Of a stretch of DNA of 64,000 nucleotides, positions 24,331 through 34,736 are shown in pieces. The first letter of the stretch is position 1. Every line of letters starts with the position of its first letter. Position numbers and translations under genes: made by a program. The notes beneath the pieces were generated by a model. That model saw only the letters and a list, made by a program, of their open reading frames with translations. It had not been told where the DNA came from and did no database searches. The stretch is from Cynocephalus volans (lineage: Eukaryota > Chordata > Mammalia > Dermoptera > Cynocephalidae), in the NCBI RefSeq assembly GCF_027409185.1, contig NC_084469.1, forward strand, positions 103,789,835-103,853,834. The letters are read 5' to 3'.

Positions 24331-24514
24331 TTGTAATAGTTTTGTAATCAGGAAAACAGTATTTATCTAAATAATCATTCTGACGAAAGTGAATTTTTGA
24401 TGAATGAGGATGGGCCTGCAGTGAGGGGTCCCCCCTCGGGGGAGCTTTGTTGAGGGGGTCAGCTTGCCGCAGTCCCATTTAAAGCTGGTTGAGCCTAGGA
24501 CCTCTGCAGGTGGC

Positions 24515-24735
24515 TGGCTGGGTTCCGATTCCAGCTCTTCGGCTGTTACTTAGCTGTGTGACTATGGGCCAGAGGCTTTATCTCTCTCCACCTTATTTCT
24601 TCACCTTTAACATAGGTAACATTAAAGCAGCTTGGCACATGGTGTTGTGTGGATCAAAAGACTTGCTACAGATGAAGCTTGCAGAGCAGTACCTTACACG
24701 TAGTAAGCACTCACTCGAAGCCAGCTGTCACTGTT
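24515..24735 (+). repeat. MIR SINE
   Basis: 'ttacttagctgtgtgactatgggcc', 'acctttaacataggtaacatta' and 'gcagtaccttacacgtagtaagcactca' follow the MIR order. Confidence 0.8.
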
Positions 24736-25149
24736 TATCATTATTACCACTATTATTTGTATTATTAGACCAGGCGGTGACAATTTGGATACACTGAACA
24801 TGTTTAAGAGGCAGAAATGATAGGTTGGGGGACCAACTCATCCTGGTTTGTTTGGGACTTTCCTGGATTTAGCATAGAAAGTCCCACATCCCGGGCACCC
24901 CCTCAGTCCCACTTAAACCAGGACAGTTGGTCACCCAAAGATTGATCTTGAAACCATTGGTGAGAAGGAGGCTTTGGCAGCTCCCATGTTTCAGGGCCTG
25001 GTGAATGAGAGCCCACCCAGAGGAGGAGACCCAGGGAGGGGAACCGTTCTGGGGGAAGGAAACCAACCCACGTGTGGATGCACCAAGCTCGAGGGGTCTC
25101 TTGTCTGTGTGGGTGGGGGAGGCAGGTTTACCTGTGCAGAGCTCAGGAC

Positions 25150-25600
25150 AGAGGTCCCAGTATTTTATTATGAAAAATTTCAAATGTGCAACAAAGTTGA
25201 AAGAATTGTACAGTGAACACCCACATACTCACCCTTAGATAGTGCAATTAATGTTTGAATATATTTGTTTAACATCTTTCTATTTAATCAACCTCTATAT
25301 CTATTCATTCATCCATCTTAGATTTCTGGGGTTTTTTTTGTTTTTTGGGGTTTTATTGGCGGCTGGCAGGTGCACAGATCCACACCCTCCAGCTTGGGGT
25401 TATCAACACAGCACTCTAACCAACTGAGCTAACTAGCCAGCACCCCAGTTTTTGGACATTTTAATGTAAGTTACATACATCTGTACACTTCCCTCTGAAT
25501 ACTTCAGTACTCACATCATTAACCAGAAGTTCAATATTTCTTTACAGATTTTCTTTTGATGTAACATTCACATACAATGATGTGCAGAAATCTTAAGTGT
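25150..25600 (-). mobile_element. L1-derived fragment, antisense, split by a SINE
   Basis: 'attatgaaaaatttcaaatgtg...gtacagtgaacacccacatac' and, after the SINE, 'ttttaatgtaagttacatac' look like an old L1 3'UTR on the minus strand. Confidence 0.55.
25329..25447 (-). repeat. CYN SINE monomer
   Basis: T-rich head, GGCGGCTGGCAGGTGCACAG...CAACTGAGCTAACTAGCCAG. Confidence 0.85.
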
Positions 25601-25819
25601 GCTCTGGCTGAGTTCTGCTAAACCTCAGCTACAGCCATTAAAGAAATAACCTATTCATCCCCAATGAGGTTTAATACAAAAAATAAAAATTACAGGAGGC
25701 TTACAAGCTTGATAAACAATGTTTTCCTCAACTCTTGTAACTTCTTAATGAGTGTAAGAAAATAATCTGAGTGATTCGTTTTCAGAAATGGCTTATCTGA
25801 GGGTGTTTGAAGTGATTCA

Positions 25820-26288
25820 GGCCCAGCCTGAAAGTTGTCTGACTGGCCCAGCCCATTCCCAGAGGGTCTCTGAACAGACAGAGCTCTCCTTGAGATGGTG
25901 ATTAGTTACTAACCTCCTCCATTGTTTTCTTCATTTCTTCAAAGCCCCTGGTGTTTCTCCTTTCACAGAGCTTTATAGGGACTTTTTTGCGGGCTTGTCC
26001 TGAGACCTCAGACAAGGAAATTTCTTACAAGGGGGTAATAAATTGGGGTAATAAATCTTAGGCATCATCTGGGAAGATTGTGCATCCTGTAGTACTCTCA
26101 GCCAATGAGGAAGTGAGGGGAGGGACTTGCATACTAGGGAATAAATTGCTTGCTACAGCCCTTTTCCATGTGCCTGCCCTTCAGACACCTGAACCTTATA
26201 AGGCCATCATTAAAGTCTCACTTGACTGTACATCCTGTCTCTGTGCCCATCCTTTGGCATTGGACAGGTGAGGGCATTTCTCACAGTG
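25820..26288 (+). mobile_element. Possible solo LTR (ERV1-like)
   Basis: LTR-like plan: CCAAT-type 'cagccaatgag' (26098), then 'ccttataaggccatcattaaagtctc' near 26,195-26,222 as TATA/poly(A) region, ending in ...tttctcaca at 26,286. Left boundary uncertain. Confidence 0.45.
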
Positions 26289-26465
26289 GGAACAACCCCT
26301 GTCATGAAAGACAGATGAACAAGAAAAAACGAACAGGTATTTGTTAACATGTACATTTCATGAATACATGGGAGGTACTCAGTGAATCAGTAATATTCAG
26401 AGAGGTGGCTTTAAAGTCCAGCTTACACAGCATTTTTAACAGAGAATGATAAACTTTTAGAAAGC

Positions 26466-26930
26466 TGACAAGACAAAGATATTAGGTTCAGGGAGGACCA
26501 CTTAAGATGGCGCCACCCAAAGATACTCAAAATGGTGGTTCACCCTAAGGACTTCCCTGTAAAATAAAAAGACAAAGGAACTCATAACCACAACAGAACT
26601 CCATGCCATGAGTCCCCTCTGAAACCCTGCTTTACATACTAAGGGACCAGTAATTGCAAACCTAAAAATCACCTAATTAACATAAGGCCTCAACAGCTCC
26701 CATTGGACATTTCATTTAACTCCTCATTAACATAAGCTATGGCCAATCAGAACAACACAACTCACCATAAGAAATATAAGCCCCACCCCCAGGGGGAGGG
26801 CAGGCTTGGTCTGTGCCTGGGCCTTCCCAGTGCTGCCTGCATGGGGTCACATGCAGCTGCCTTCACAAATAAAGCCTTCCAACCCGATTTCTTGTCTTGG
26901 TACCAGTCTTTGCCGATCGCCGACCTTTCA
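26466..26930 (+). mobile_element. Solo LTR of a class I-like endogenous retrovirus
   Basis: 465 bases beginning TGACAAGAC and ending CGACCTTTCA. It holds 'ggccaatcagaa' (CCAAT), 'gaaatataagccc' (TATA) and 'aaataaagcc' (poly(A) signal) in the proper U3-R order. AAAG lies next to both ends as a possible short TSD. No internal retroviral sequence adjoins it. Confidence 0.7.
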
Positions 26931-27189
26931 AAAGGAAAAGGACTTGAGTTCCTAGGGATGGCAATTTGTGGAAGGCAAAGAAATGGCAGATCAAGGCTAG
27001 TTAGTAAAGTGTGTTAATGTAAATTCCTCTGGCACCATCTCCAGGCACATAAAGGTCTAAAGTTTTCTTCAGTGGTTAACCTTTGTTCTCCTTAGTAGAA
27101 GGAAGGTGGGGGCGGGATACCTTTTGTCTCTGTAAATCTAAGTCCTGCTTTTAGGCAAATAGAAGAGGGGCAGAGAGCTTTCTCCTGTA

Positions 27190-27307
27190 TCCACTTCTTT
27201 TGTTATTGTTGTTGGCAGCTGGCCAGTACAGGGATCCAAATCCCTGACTTTGGTGTTGTCAACACCATGCTCTAACCATCTGAGCCAACTGCCAGCCTCC
27301 ACTTCTT
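27190..27307 (-). repeat. CYN SINE monomer with 10-bp TSD
   Basis: Element about 27200-27297 flanked by tccacttctt at 27190-27199 and 27298-27307. Body GGCAGCTGGCCAGTACAGGG...ATCTGAGCCAACTGCCAGC. Confidence 0.9.
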
Positions 27308-27716
27308 CCAAACTGCCTTCAACTCACCACTTAATGAGGATTCTGGACAACCACACTTATGCCAAAAGAGGCATATCATGGGGTGACATATTTCTGGTCT
27401 CCCACAGACGAATAACGGGCTCTGTGGCCCAGAGCAAGGAACTCGACCTTTGTGGGCCTCAACTTCTCATCTCTAAAATGGGAAGAAGGGTACCTATGTG
27501 ATATTTGCCAAAAAAAATACAGAGACATGCATGGATGTGATAAACACCAAATTCGGAGTAGTAATTACCTTTGGGAAGAAATAGTAATAACAGGATTTAT
27601 GGAATGATACAAAGAGGCTTCAACTGTATTGGTAGTTCTTTTCTAGGTTTTTATTTTCAGATAATTTCAAACTTAAAAAATAATTAGAAGACTAGAACAA
27701 AGAACTCCCGTCTATA

Positions 27717-28080
27717 CTGTACCTATTTTTATTTTATTTTTTTTCAAAAGATGACCGGTAAGGGGATCTTAACCCTTTACTTGGTGTTGTCAGCACCACG
27801 CTCACCCAGTGAGCAAACCGGCCATCCCTATATGGGATCCGAACCCGCGGCCTCGGCGCTCCCAGCGCCACACTCTCCCGAGTGAGCTACAGGTCGGCCC
27901 TAAAATTATTATTATTATTATTTTTTTTTTTTGTCTTTTTTGTGTCCGGCCGCACCGTGCTCAGCCACTGAGCGCACCGGCCATCCCTACATAGGATCCG
28001 AACCCGCGGCGGGAGCGCTGCTGCGCTCCCAGCGCCGCACTCTCCCGAGTGCGCCACCGGTCGGCCTGTATCTATTTTTA
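27717..28080 (-). repeat. Composite CYN SINE (dimer plus GC-rich unit) inside one TSD pair
   Basis: Flanks 27717-27731 and 28066-28080 are a 15-base direct repeat with one mismatch (ctgta-c/t-ctattttta), so 27732-28065 behaves as one insertion. It holds a dimer (27,738-27,900) and, after (TTA)n and a T run, a GC-rich-subfamily unit (27,930-28,065). Either a SINE landed in the A tail of another, or a higher-order element was mobilised whole. Confidence 0.85.
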
Positions 28081-28257
28081 AATATGTTTTTTACCTCTCT
28101 CTATCGCCCACTTTCTCTCTCCCTCTCTCTATACACACACTTTACCTCTAAATAACCACAGTACAATGATCGAAATCAGAAAATTTACCATGGATATAAT
28201 ATGATTAGCTAATCCACTGCCCACTGCATCTGTAATGCTGTATTTCTTTTTAAAAAA

Positions 28258-28487
28258 TCTGAAGCAAATATAGCAAAATGTTAAAATAGGCCGGCCCGTG
28301 GCTCACTCGGGAGAGTGCGGTGCTGATAACACCAAGGCCACGGGTTCGGATCCCGTATAGGGATGGCCAGTGGCTCACTGGGTGAGCGTGGTGCTGACAA
28401 CACCAAGTCAAGGGTTAAGATCCCCTTACCGGTCATCTATTAAAAAAAAAAAAAAAAATCTGAAGCAAATATAGCAAAATGTTAAAA
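28258..28487 (+). repeat. CYN SINE dimer with unusually long 29-bp TSD
   Basis: Element 28287-28458. Direct repeats at 28258-28286 and 28459-28487 are identical over 29 bases (tctgaagcaaat...). Left-unit B box GGTTCGGATCC. Homogeneous A tail. Low divergence suggests a young copy. Confidence 0.95.
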
Positions 28488-28489
28488 CG

Positions 28490-29050
28490 GTTAAAAAAAA
28501 AAGTATGTGATATCTTACAAGGTTGTCGTTAGAATTAATCTATATAGAATTACAGAGAGTGCCTGGCACCTAGGATGTGCCTTAAAAACACTCATTTGTA
28601 ATATTCCCTGGTTGTAACAGTCAAAGGAATTATAGTCGGTGGAATTAGAAATAAAGGAGCGAGCATAAAAATGTCAGGCGTGGCCAACAGAGGAATTTAA
28701 ACACGGGAATTACGCCGGGCTGGAAGGAGAGAGAGGCTGTGAGCTAAGTCCTGATCCACCTCCTCAGAAGATCAGCAAATGAGCGCTCCATTCACAGTGA
28801 GTGAATCAAGGGAGAAGAGCCACTGAGAACCGTGCGTGCTCCCAGAGAGAGAAAGCAGAAGAATCCACATTATGCTCCCTGCACGAGGTCAGTTTTACTA
28901 TTATTTTTTTGCTGCTGCTGCTGCTGGCCAGAAGGTCTGTTTTATTTTAATTAGGTGTGCATGCTTTTGCATTTTAAAATTTTAATTGAAAGTTTTAATT
29001 TAAATTTAACTTTAAAAATAAAACATTTGAAAAAGATTTTTATTTGTAAT
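28490..29050. other. Intergenic, no gene seen
   Basis: 28,520-28,590 may be a MIR end ('acagagagtgcctggcacc'). (CTG)n of five units at 28,911-28,925. Otherwise unassigned. Confidence 0.35.
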
Positions 29051-29051
29051 C

Positions 29052-29140
29052 GTCTTGGCAGCTGGTGGGTACCTGCGACCTTGGTGTTATAAGTATGTGT
29101 TCTAACCAACTGAGCTAATCAGCCAGCTGCCAAAAACAAA
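29052..29140 (-). repeat. CYN SINE monomer, internally deleted
   Basis: CTTGGCAGCTGGTGGGTACC, then directly GCGACCTTGGTGTTATAAG and CTAACCAACTGAGCTAATC. The segment with the B box is missing. Confidence 0.8.
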
Positions 29141-29159
29141 ATAAAACAAAAAAACACTC

Positions 29160-29460
29160 TGACATGGGCTATGTCTTGGATGAACCTCGAGGGCATTATG
29201 CTGGCTTATGGGAAATAAGCCAGTCACAAAAGGACAAATGCTGTGTGATTCCACTCATAGGAGGTCCCTAGAGTCGTCAGATCCACAGCAACAGAAAGTA
29301 GAATGGTGAGGGCCAGGGGCTGGAGAGGGGGATGGGGAGTGAGTGTTTAATGGGCACAGGGACTCAGTGTGGGAAGAAGAGAAAGTTCTGGAAGTAGATG
29401 GTGGTATTGGTTGCACAAATATATGAATGCACTTAATGACACTGAAAATATATGCAAAAG
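29160..29460 (+). mobile_element. Old L1 3'-end fragment
   Basis: 'tgctgtgtgattccactcatag' and 'gcaacagaaagtagaatggtg' then 'tggtggtattggttgcacaa' are typical of L1M 3' ends in sense. Confidence 0.75.
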
Positions 29461-29520
29461 CACAGATGATAATCCCCAAAGCTCCCCTGTAACCAACACA
29501 TGAAGAAGCAAATGTTTTTG

Positions 29521-29678
29521 GTTTTTTTGTCTTTTTCGTGACCGGCACTCAGCCAAGTGAGTGCACCGGCCATTCCTATATAGGATCCGAACCCGCGGCA
29601 GGAGCCTCGCCGTGTTCCCAGAGCCTCGCCGCGCTCCCAGCGCCGCACTCTCCCGAGTGCGCCACGGGCTAGGCCCGA
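29521..29678 (-). repeat. CYN SINE, GC-rich subfamily
   Basis: T head, 'gtctttttcgtgaccgg', TATATAGGATCCGAACCCGC, then an internal duplication of a gagcctcgccg-type segment (two copies at about 29,600-29,632) before CTCCCGAGTGCGCCACGGGC. Confidence 0.9.
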
Positions 29679-29727
29679 GAAACAAATGTCAATACTTGGT
29701 CGTATTGTTTCAGATATACATATTACT

Positions 29728-29824
29728 TTTTTTTTTTGGCTGCTGGCCAGCATGGGGATAGGAAACTGTGGCCCTGGTGTTATAAGGCTGCTCTCCAACC
29801 AAGTGAGCTAACTCACTAGCTCCG
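29728..29824 (-). repeat. CYN SINE monomer
   Basis: T head, GGCTGCTGGCCAGCATGGGG...CAAGTGAGCTAACTCACTAG. Confidence 0.85.
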
Positions 29825-31230
29825 TTTTCTTTTTAAAGAAACAAAGAAAACAGGTGGGGTAAAGTTGAATGTCTCCCTCTTGCAATTTCTATTCAAAAAA
29901 TCTCATCAGTTTTTTGAACCCCGCTCATGTCTCCCGATTACTTTTCCCTGTTGGAGGGAACACGTGTTACTAGATTTTTACTTCTGCTAAAAGACTGGTA
30001 ACTTTAAGTTGAAAAGTATATGATAATTTGGTTTATAGAAGTAGTACCAGAATATTTAGGAGAACATAAGTTCTCCCTATGCATACGTTTAATTTTTAGA
30101 TTTGTAATAACTGCTAAGGATTTCAGAGGGTTCGCTTGGTGGAGACTTTTAAAAAGATTAAAGAATATCAGATCGCCTTACCAGCCAGCCTCCCCATCCC
30201 CCCAAAATTAAAGAATAAAATATATCACATTTGTAAAATGGGAAATGCTTAGGAGGTTTCAATCCACTAAATTTGTAAATGGATCCGAATATATATATCC
30301 AATGGCCTCTTCGAAAGTATTGATCCACTCTGCCAGGTGCATAAGTAAAATGATAGTTGTAATGGTAATTTACTTATGGCTGATGAGAAACTGTGTTTCT
30401 AAAGGTATAATTTAAATTGTCTACACATTTATAAAGTGACCACTAAGATGGATTTTTCTAGGCCCCAGAACTGCTGAAAACTGAGATGCTTTGTCATGAG
30501 TTTGTTTGATTTGAGGAAGCAAAAGCTGGTGTGGCTGGAGCAGAGTGAGCAGAGGGCGGAGGGAGCAGATGTAGGCAGGGGGGTGAGGAAAGGGTGTGGG
30601 GGCCGATCGTGTGGGGCTTTGGGGGCCGTGGGGAAGGGGGCTTTTACCCCCAGTGAGGTGGGAGTCATGGAGGGTTCTGAGCAGGGGAGGGACTGATCAG
30701 AGAGGATTTGCATAATGTCCGCTAGCCGCTGGGTGGGTGAGTTAGGCGGGCAAGACGGGGTTATGGTGCTTCTGCCCCCAATTTTAAAAAAAGAAAAAAT
30801 CAAGGGCTTTACCAGGGAAGCTCTGGGGACACTCACAAGTCCAGCAGCCTGAGTGCCTTTTCCAGACGCTTTGACCTGTCCACTGCTGCCCCCTCGTGGC
30901 CTAGGCAGAACTGCAGCAACGTCCTGCAGACCCCGCTTTCTTTTTGGTGAGCAAATAAATGCTACTTCCAGCCCCCTTGGTTCCAGGTCTGTGCCGGGCG
31001 TGGAGGATTCTGCAATGGATCCAGCCAGAGACTAGGCCAGAGAAACTCCCAGGGGCAGGATGAGTGAGATATGCCGGGACAGAGATGTTTGCAGGATAAA
31101 GTGATGACCTGTTGGCTTCTCAGGAAGTTGCAAACTTCCTCTGCTCTGGAGGGATTCTCAGATGAGGGGTCTTTGGGTAGCGTCTCCAAAATCCAGTGGA
31201 AACATTTCAGGAAGGCACAAGAGGAAGAGA
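29825..31230. other. Intergenic, no gene seen
   Basis: 30,535-30,720 has the pattern of an old mammalian repeat also seen near 8.2 kb and 9.9 kb ('gtggggctttgggggcc', 'ctgagcaggggagggactgatc'). No exon identified. Confidence 0.4.
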
Positions 31231-31355
31231 CATCCTGGTTAGAGCGCGGTGCTGGTAGCACCAAGCACCAAGGTCAAGGGTTCGGAGCACCGTAGGAGCC
31301 AGCTGCCAAAACAAAACAAAACAAAACAAAAAACAAAAAAAAGAAAAGAAAGAAA
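31230..31355 (+). repeat. CYN SINE, 5'-truncated
   Basis: Begins CTGGTTAGAGCGCGGTGCTG, with a duplicated 'caccaag', then GGTTCGGAGCACCGTAGGAG and an (AAAAC)n tail. Confidence 0.85.
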
Positions 31356-31639
31356 CATATCTTTGATCCAACCACCTACTAAGAAGGAGTTGCACGCTTG
31401 CACCAGCAAGCTTGTCCTCAGGCCTTCAGTCTGCTGCAATGCTGCATAGACAGCTAAGGGCTGTTTCTCAGTGGAACTTGGTTTCTGCACCTTGCCAAAG
31501 TTGTGACCAGACTAGGATAACAGGATGCGTTTCCCATTTTGATTCTGCCACAGTCCCCAACCAAACCCCTTTGGATAAACACTAACATCTAATTCACATC
31601 CCACATATGGGATCTACACTCCTAGGGCTTATAGTCGTT

Positions 31640-33500
31640 TGACGACCAATTTAACTTTATGAAATGCATCTTGTTGGGGCAGATCCCAATCTCATTTGGC
31701 TCTCTTTTTAATTATGGCATATAGAAGTCTCAAGATTTGTAACAAATGAGAAATAAACAGGCACCCAGAGCCCAACGATCCAACAAAGGTATGCAAATCT
31801 TTGTTTTGTACTTTAGCAGCCACAGCCTCTGCCGTGACTTTTGTCTTAGCTGAAAAGATAACTCCCAGGAATTTACCGACTGCCCGGGCCTTTGTATCTT
31901 GTTGGTGTGTGCCTCCCATTCCTGGGCCTGTAAGGACACTGTTGCTGGGGACAGAGAAGGCAAAACATCACTGCTTAACATGACATCACTGATATAGTGA
32001 TATGTTTTAAGGGACACATCCACCTTCCATATTCCTAAATCTCTAGCTACCACACCATGACAGGTGGTGGGACAATGTGGGTACCCCTGTGGCAACACTC
32101 AGAAAGCCCATTTTTGTTCATTACACGTAAAGGCAAACTGGCCCTGTGATAATTCACCTAAAGGGCTACTAAAGAAAGCATTAGTCAATTCCAGTACACA
32201 GGGATACATCTTGAGAGATGAAGAAATCTGTTCCAGGAGGCAAGTTATGTTAGGCACAGCAGCACGTATGTGTGGGGCGGCTATGTTTATAGGTCACATG
32301 CCAAGTGCCACTGTGTTTTCTAACTAGCCACACCAGGCTATTAACAGGGGCTCTGGGCTGGCCTTATCACTCCAGCTCTCTCTAGTTCTTTAATTGTAGC
32401 TGTAACATCATTATGCCCCCCTGGCAGCTGGTATTGTTTTATAGTAACGAGCTGGCGAGGTGAGGGTAGCCGCGCAGGGTCCCATTTTGCATGTCCTACC
32501 AAAACAGGCTTGATTGCTCCCAAGCGCAGCCTAAACCCACCCAGGGTAGTTGTAAGATCAAGATCTTGTAACACATCCACCCCCAGTATATATTCGGGGA
32601 TGGGAGAGACATACACAATTAAAAGATGATGGTTTAGTTGTCCAATTTGCAAATATAAGCTAATCTGTTTTACTTTAATTGTTTGACCCCCATATCCAAC
32701 TATGGTTCGGATCTCTCCCCTAAATTTATTTTATTTCAGGCAGTTGGCCGGTATGGAATCTAAACCCTTGACCTTGGTGTTATAACACCATGCTCTAACC
32801 AGCTGAGCTAACCGGCCAGCCCTCTCTCCCCTAAATTTAAATGGGTTGCCATATATAAGAGTATATTCACTCTGGTATCTGCCAGATGATGCGGTACCAG
32901 TTTATAGTCACTTCCGCATGGGGCCTCCGGCCACCCCCTAGTGCGCACACCAGAGGACAACACCGGCCCACCCTAGTCTGGAATGGCGAGAAGCCACCCC
33001 TGGAAATAACCTGGGGTGAAGACGCCCTGGGTTGTGTCTTCAGATCACCCCCTTTGCGCTTTAATGGGGTGAGTTGTTCATCCTTGGGGAGAGCCTTCCA
33101 CAAACTTAACAAAACAAATTAACAAACTGGGCTTTGTATTAATATCCTTAGGGGTACCAGCCAGTACCAGATCATGCCGTATCTGTTTACGGGACACGCT
33201 AGCTGGGCTCTTTTTATTAACATTCCGTATTTGGTATCCGTTTTCCGTCTGTCTGCCTTTCTAGTCCTTTTCTGGTGAAACCTGTCCATTTCCCCCAGCT
33301 TGGCCACCATCAGCACTATGGTCTGTACGGGTTGATTCGCCATCGGTGCTAGTATGGACAGCAAAGCTCCATAGCAAGCACCGGGGGCAGACTGGAGGGT
33401 ACAGTCCTTCATACCAAGTGTGAAGTAACAGTGTCCTCTAAAATTCTGGGCATAGAGGGTATGTTTAATCCCTAATTTCCTCACACACTCTTGTCATTCG
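31640..33500 (-). mobile_element. Endogenous retrovirus gag-pol remnant, antisense
   Basis: Old, broken provirus fragment on the minus strand. 32652-32341 encodes a protease end (ILGVDVLQDLD-type) running into the start of reverse transcriptase (LPGGHNDVTATIKELERAGV). 32098-31730 holds a later RT part (LPQGYPHCPTTC and a degenerate catalytic box YISDVML with Ser for the first Asp). 33,480-32,870 would be upstream gag/protease but is frameshifted. Breaks lie between these pieces and no full ORF survives. An ERV-L/class III-like or spuma-like relation is my guess; LTRs were not found beside it. A CYN SINE interrupts it at 32,729-32,822. Confidence 0.75.
32712..32839 (-). repeat. CYN SINE monomer with 17-bp TSD inside the ERV
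   Basis: Element 32729-32822 flanked by a 17-base direct repeat (tctctcccctaaattta) at 32712-32728 and 32823-32839. The SINE is therefore younger than the ERV fragment. Confidence 0.94.
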
Positions 33501-33734
33501 TCCATGGAGGTCCACTGTAGAGGACCTCATTTGCCCAGGTCATTTGGATGCCAGCGCTTACCCACGCTATCAGGTTTTCTATCCTGCCTCGGTTTCCCCC
33601 CACCCTGGGAGCATGACCTTATAGTTACTGAAAGAAAAAAATGTGATATAGGAATACGTTTTGAATCCTCCCTAATCCTTATGTACTATTGGGTAACAAA
33701 GAGGTACAGAACGGTGGTCAGGAGCAGAGTTTGG

Positions 33735-33885
33735 GAGTGACAGAGACTTCGCCACCTGTGTGATTTAAGGTGAGACACAACCTCTCCTTTCTCATCTGTA
33801 AAGTAGGGATGCTAATATTTCCTCCTACTCAAGGACTAAGCAAAATAACATATATAAAGCACCGGGTCAGTGCCTGTTACAAAAC
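33735..33885 (+). repeat. MIR SINE fragment
   Basis: 'cacctgtgtgatttaaggtgagac', 'tttctcatctgtaaagtagg' and 'aagcaccgggtcagtgcctg' follow MIR order. Confidence 0.75.
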
Positions 33886-34121
33886 ATTCAAGTGATCGTC
33901 CCATTAAACCTACAGACAGATGCAGAAATAGATACAAATGTATGCATGTGTGTTGGTTAGTAGACATACATATTTTCTAGCTCTGTCCACTGAGAGGATC
34001 TAGAAACACTGACACCTCGTGGTGGCAATGAATAGCACACCTAGTGCCCAGATCTGTTTCCAAACACCATTCTCTTAATGAAAAGACTCAGGACTCCTTG
34101 GAAAAGTGGTTGCTTCCAAGG

Positions 34122-34470
34122 CTGTAATTTTATAGCCATAAGCAGCTAGCTTTCCAGCCATATATTCTCCATCTGAATTATTATGAGAACAACCCCATGT
34201 TCGTATCCAAATTTTCTGTATGCCTGGAATAGTGCTATCAATTGGTGGACTGTTCTCTTGCAAATGTTATGGGTATTTTATCTTTGCACATTTGGAACAA
34301 CATGCTTTCTTGCAACATGCCTATCTGGTGGCTTTGAATCTTCCTGTGACGCAATATATTCTATGACATCCAGAAGTGTATCACAGGATGTAGAAGGCAT
34401 CTTCTCTTGATTATACGCAATTAGTCTCAAGTCCTCTTGAAAGATGAGTCCAGCAGTCAAGAAATTTCAT
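34122..34470 (-). pseudogene. CDKAL1 retrocopy fragment (5' part)
   Basis: Minus-strand reading from ATG at 34398-34400 gives MPSTSCDTLLD...SQEDSKP, then after a frameshift [12 protein letters not shown] and [20 protein letters not shown] up to GYKIT. This is the N-terminus of CDKAL1, the radical-SAM enzyme that methylthiolates t6A37 of tRNA-Lys; the visible part includes the first Cys of the MTTase domain (TWGC). An in-frame stop and frameshift near 34,270 and the abrupt end at 34,122 make it non-coding. About 70 bases upstream of the ATG also look like leader sequence. Absence of introns over about 90 codons suggests a processed, 3'-truncated copy, or a copied exon group; no A tail is visible. 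The gene family was recognised from the protein. Confidence 0.8.
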
Positions 34471-34736
34471 GGTTTCTGATTACCATAGCTTTGTAGTAGG
34501 TTTTGATGTTGGAAAGTGTGAGTCCTCCAACTTTGTTAATTTTCAGGATTGTTCTGTATTTGGGGTGCCTTCAGAGTCCATGTGAATTTTAGGATGGGTT
34601 TTTCTATTTCTGCAAAAAAGGCCATTAGGACTTTGATAGGGATGGCATCAAATCTGTACATGGCTTTGCTTTGGGCAGTATTGTCATTTAACAATTGTAA
34701 GTCTTCCAATCCATGCACATGGGATGTCCTTATGAT

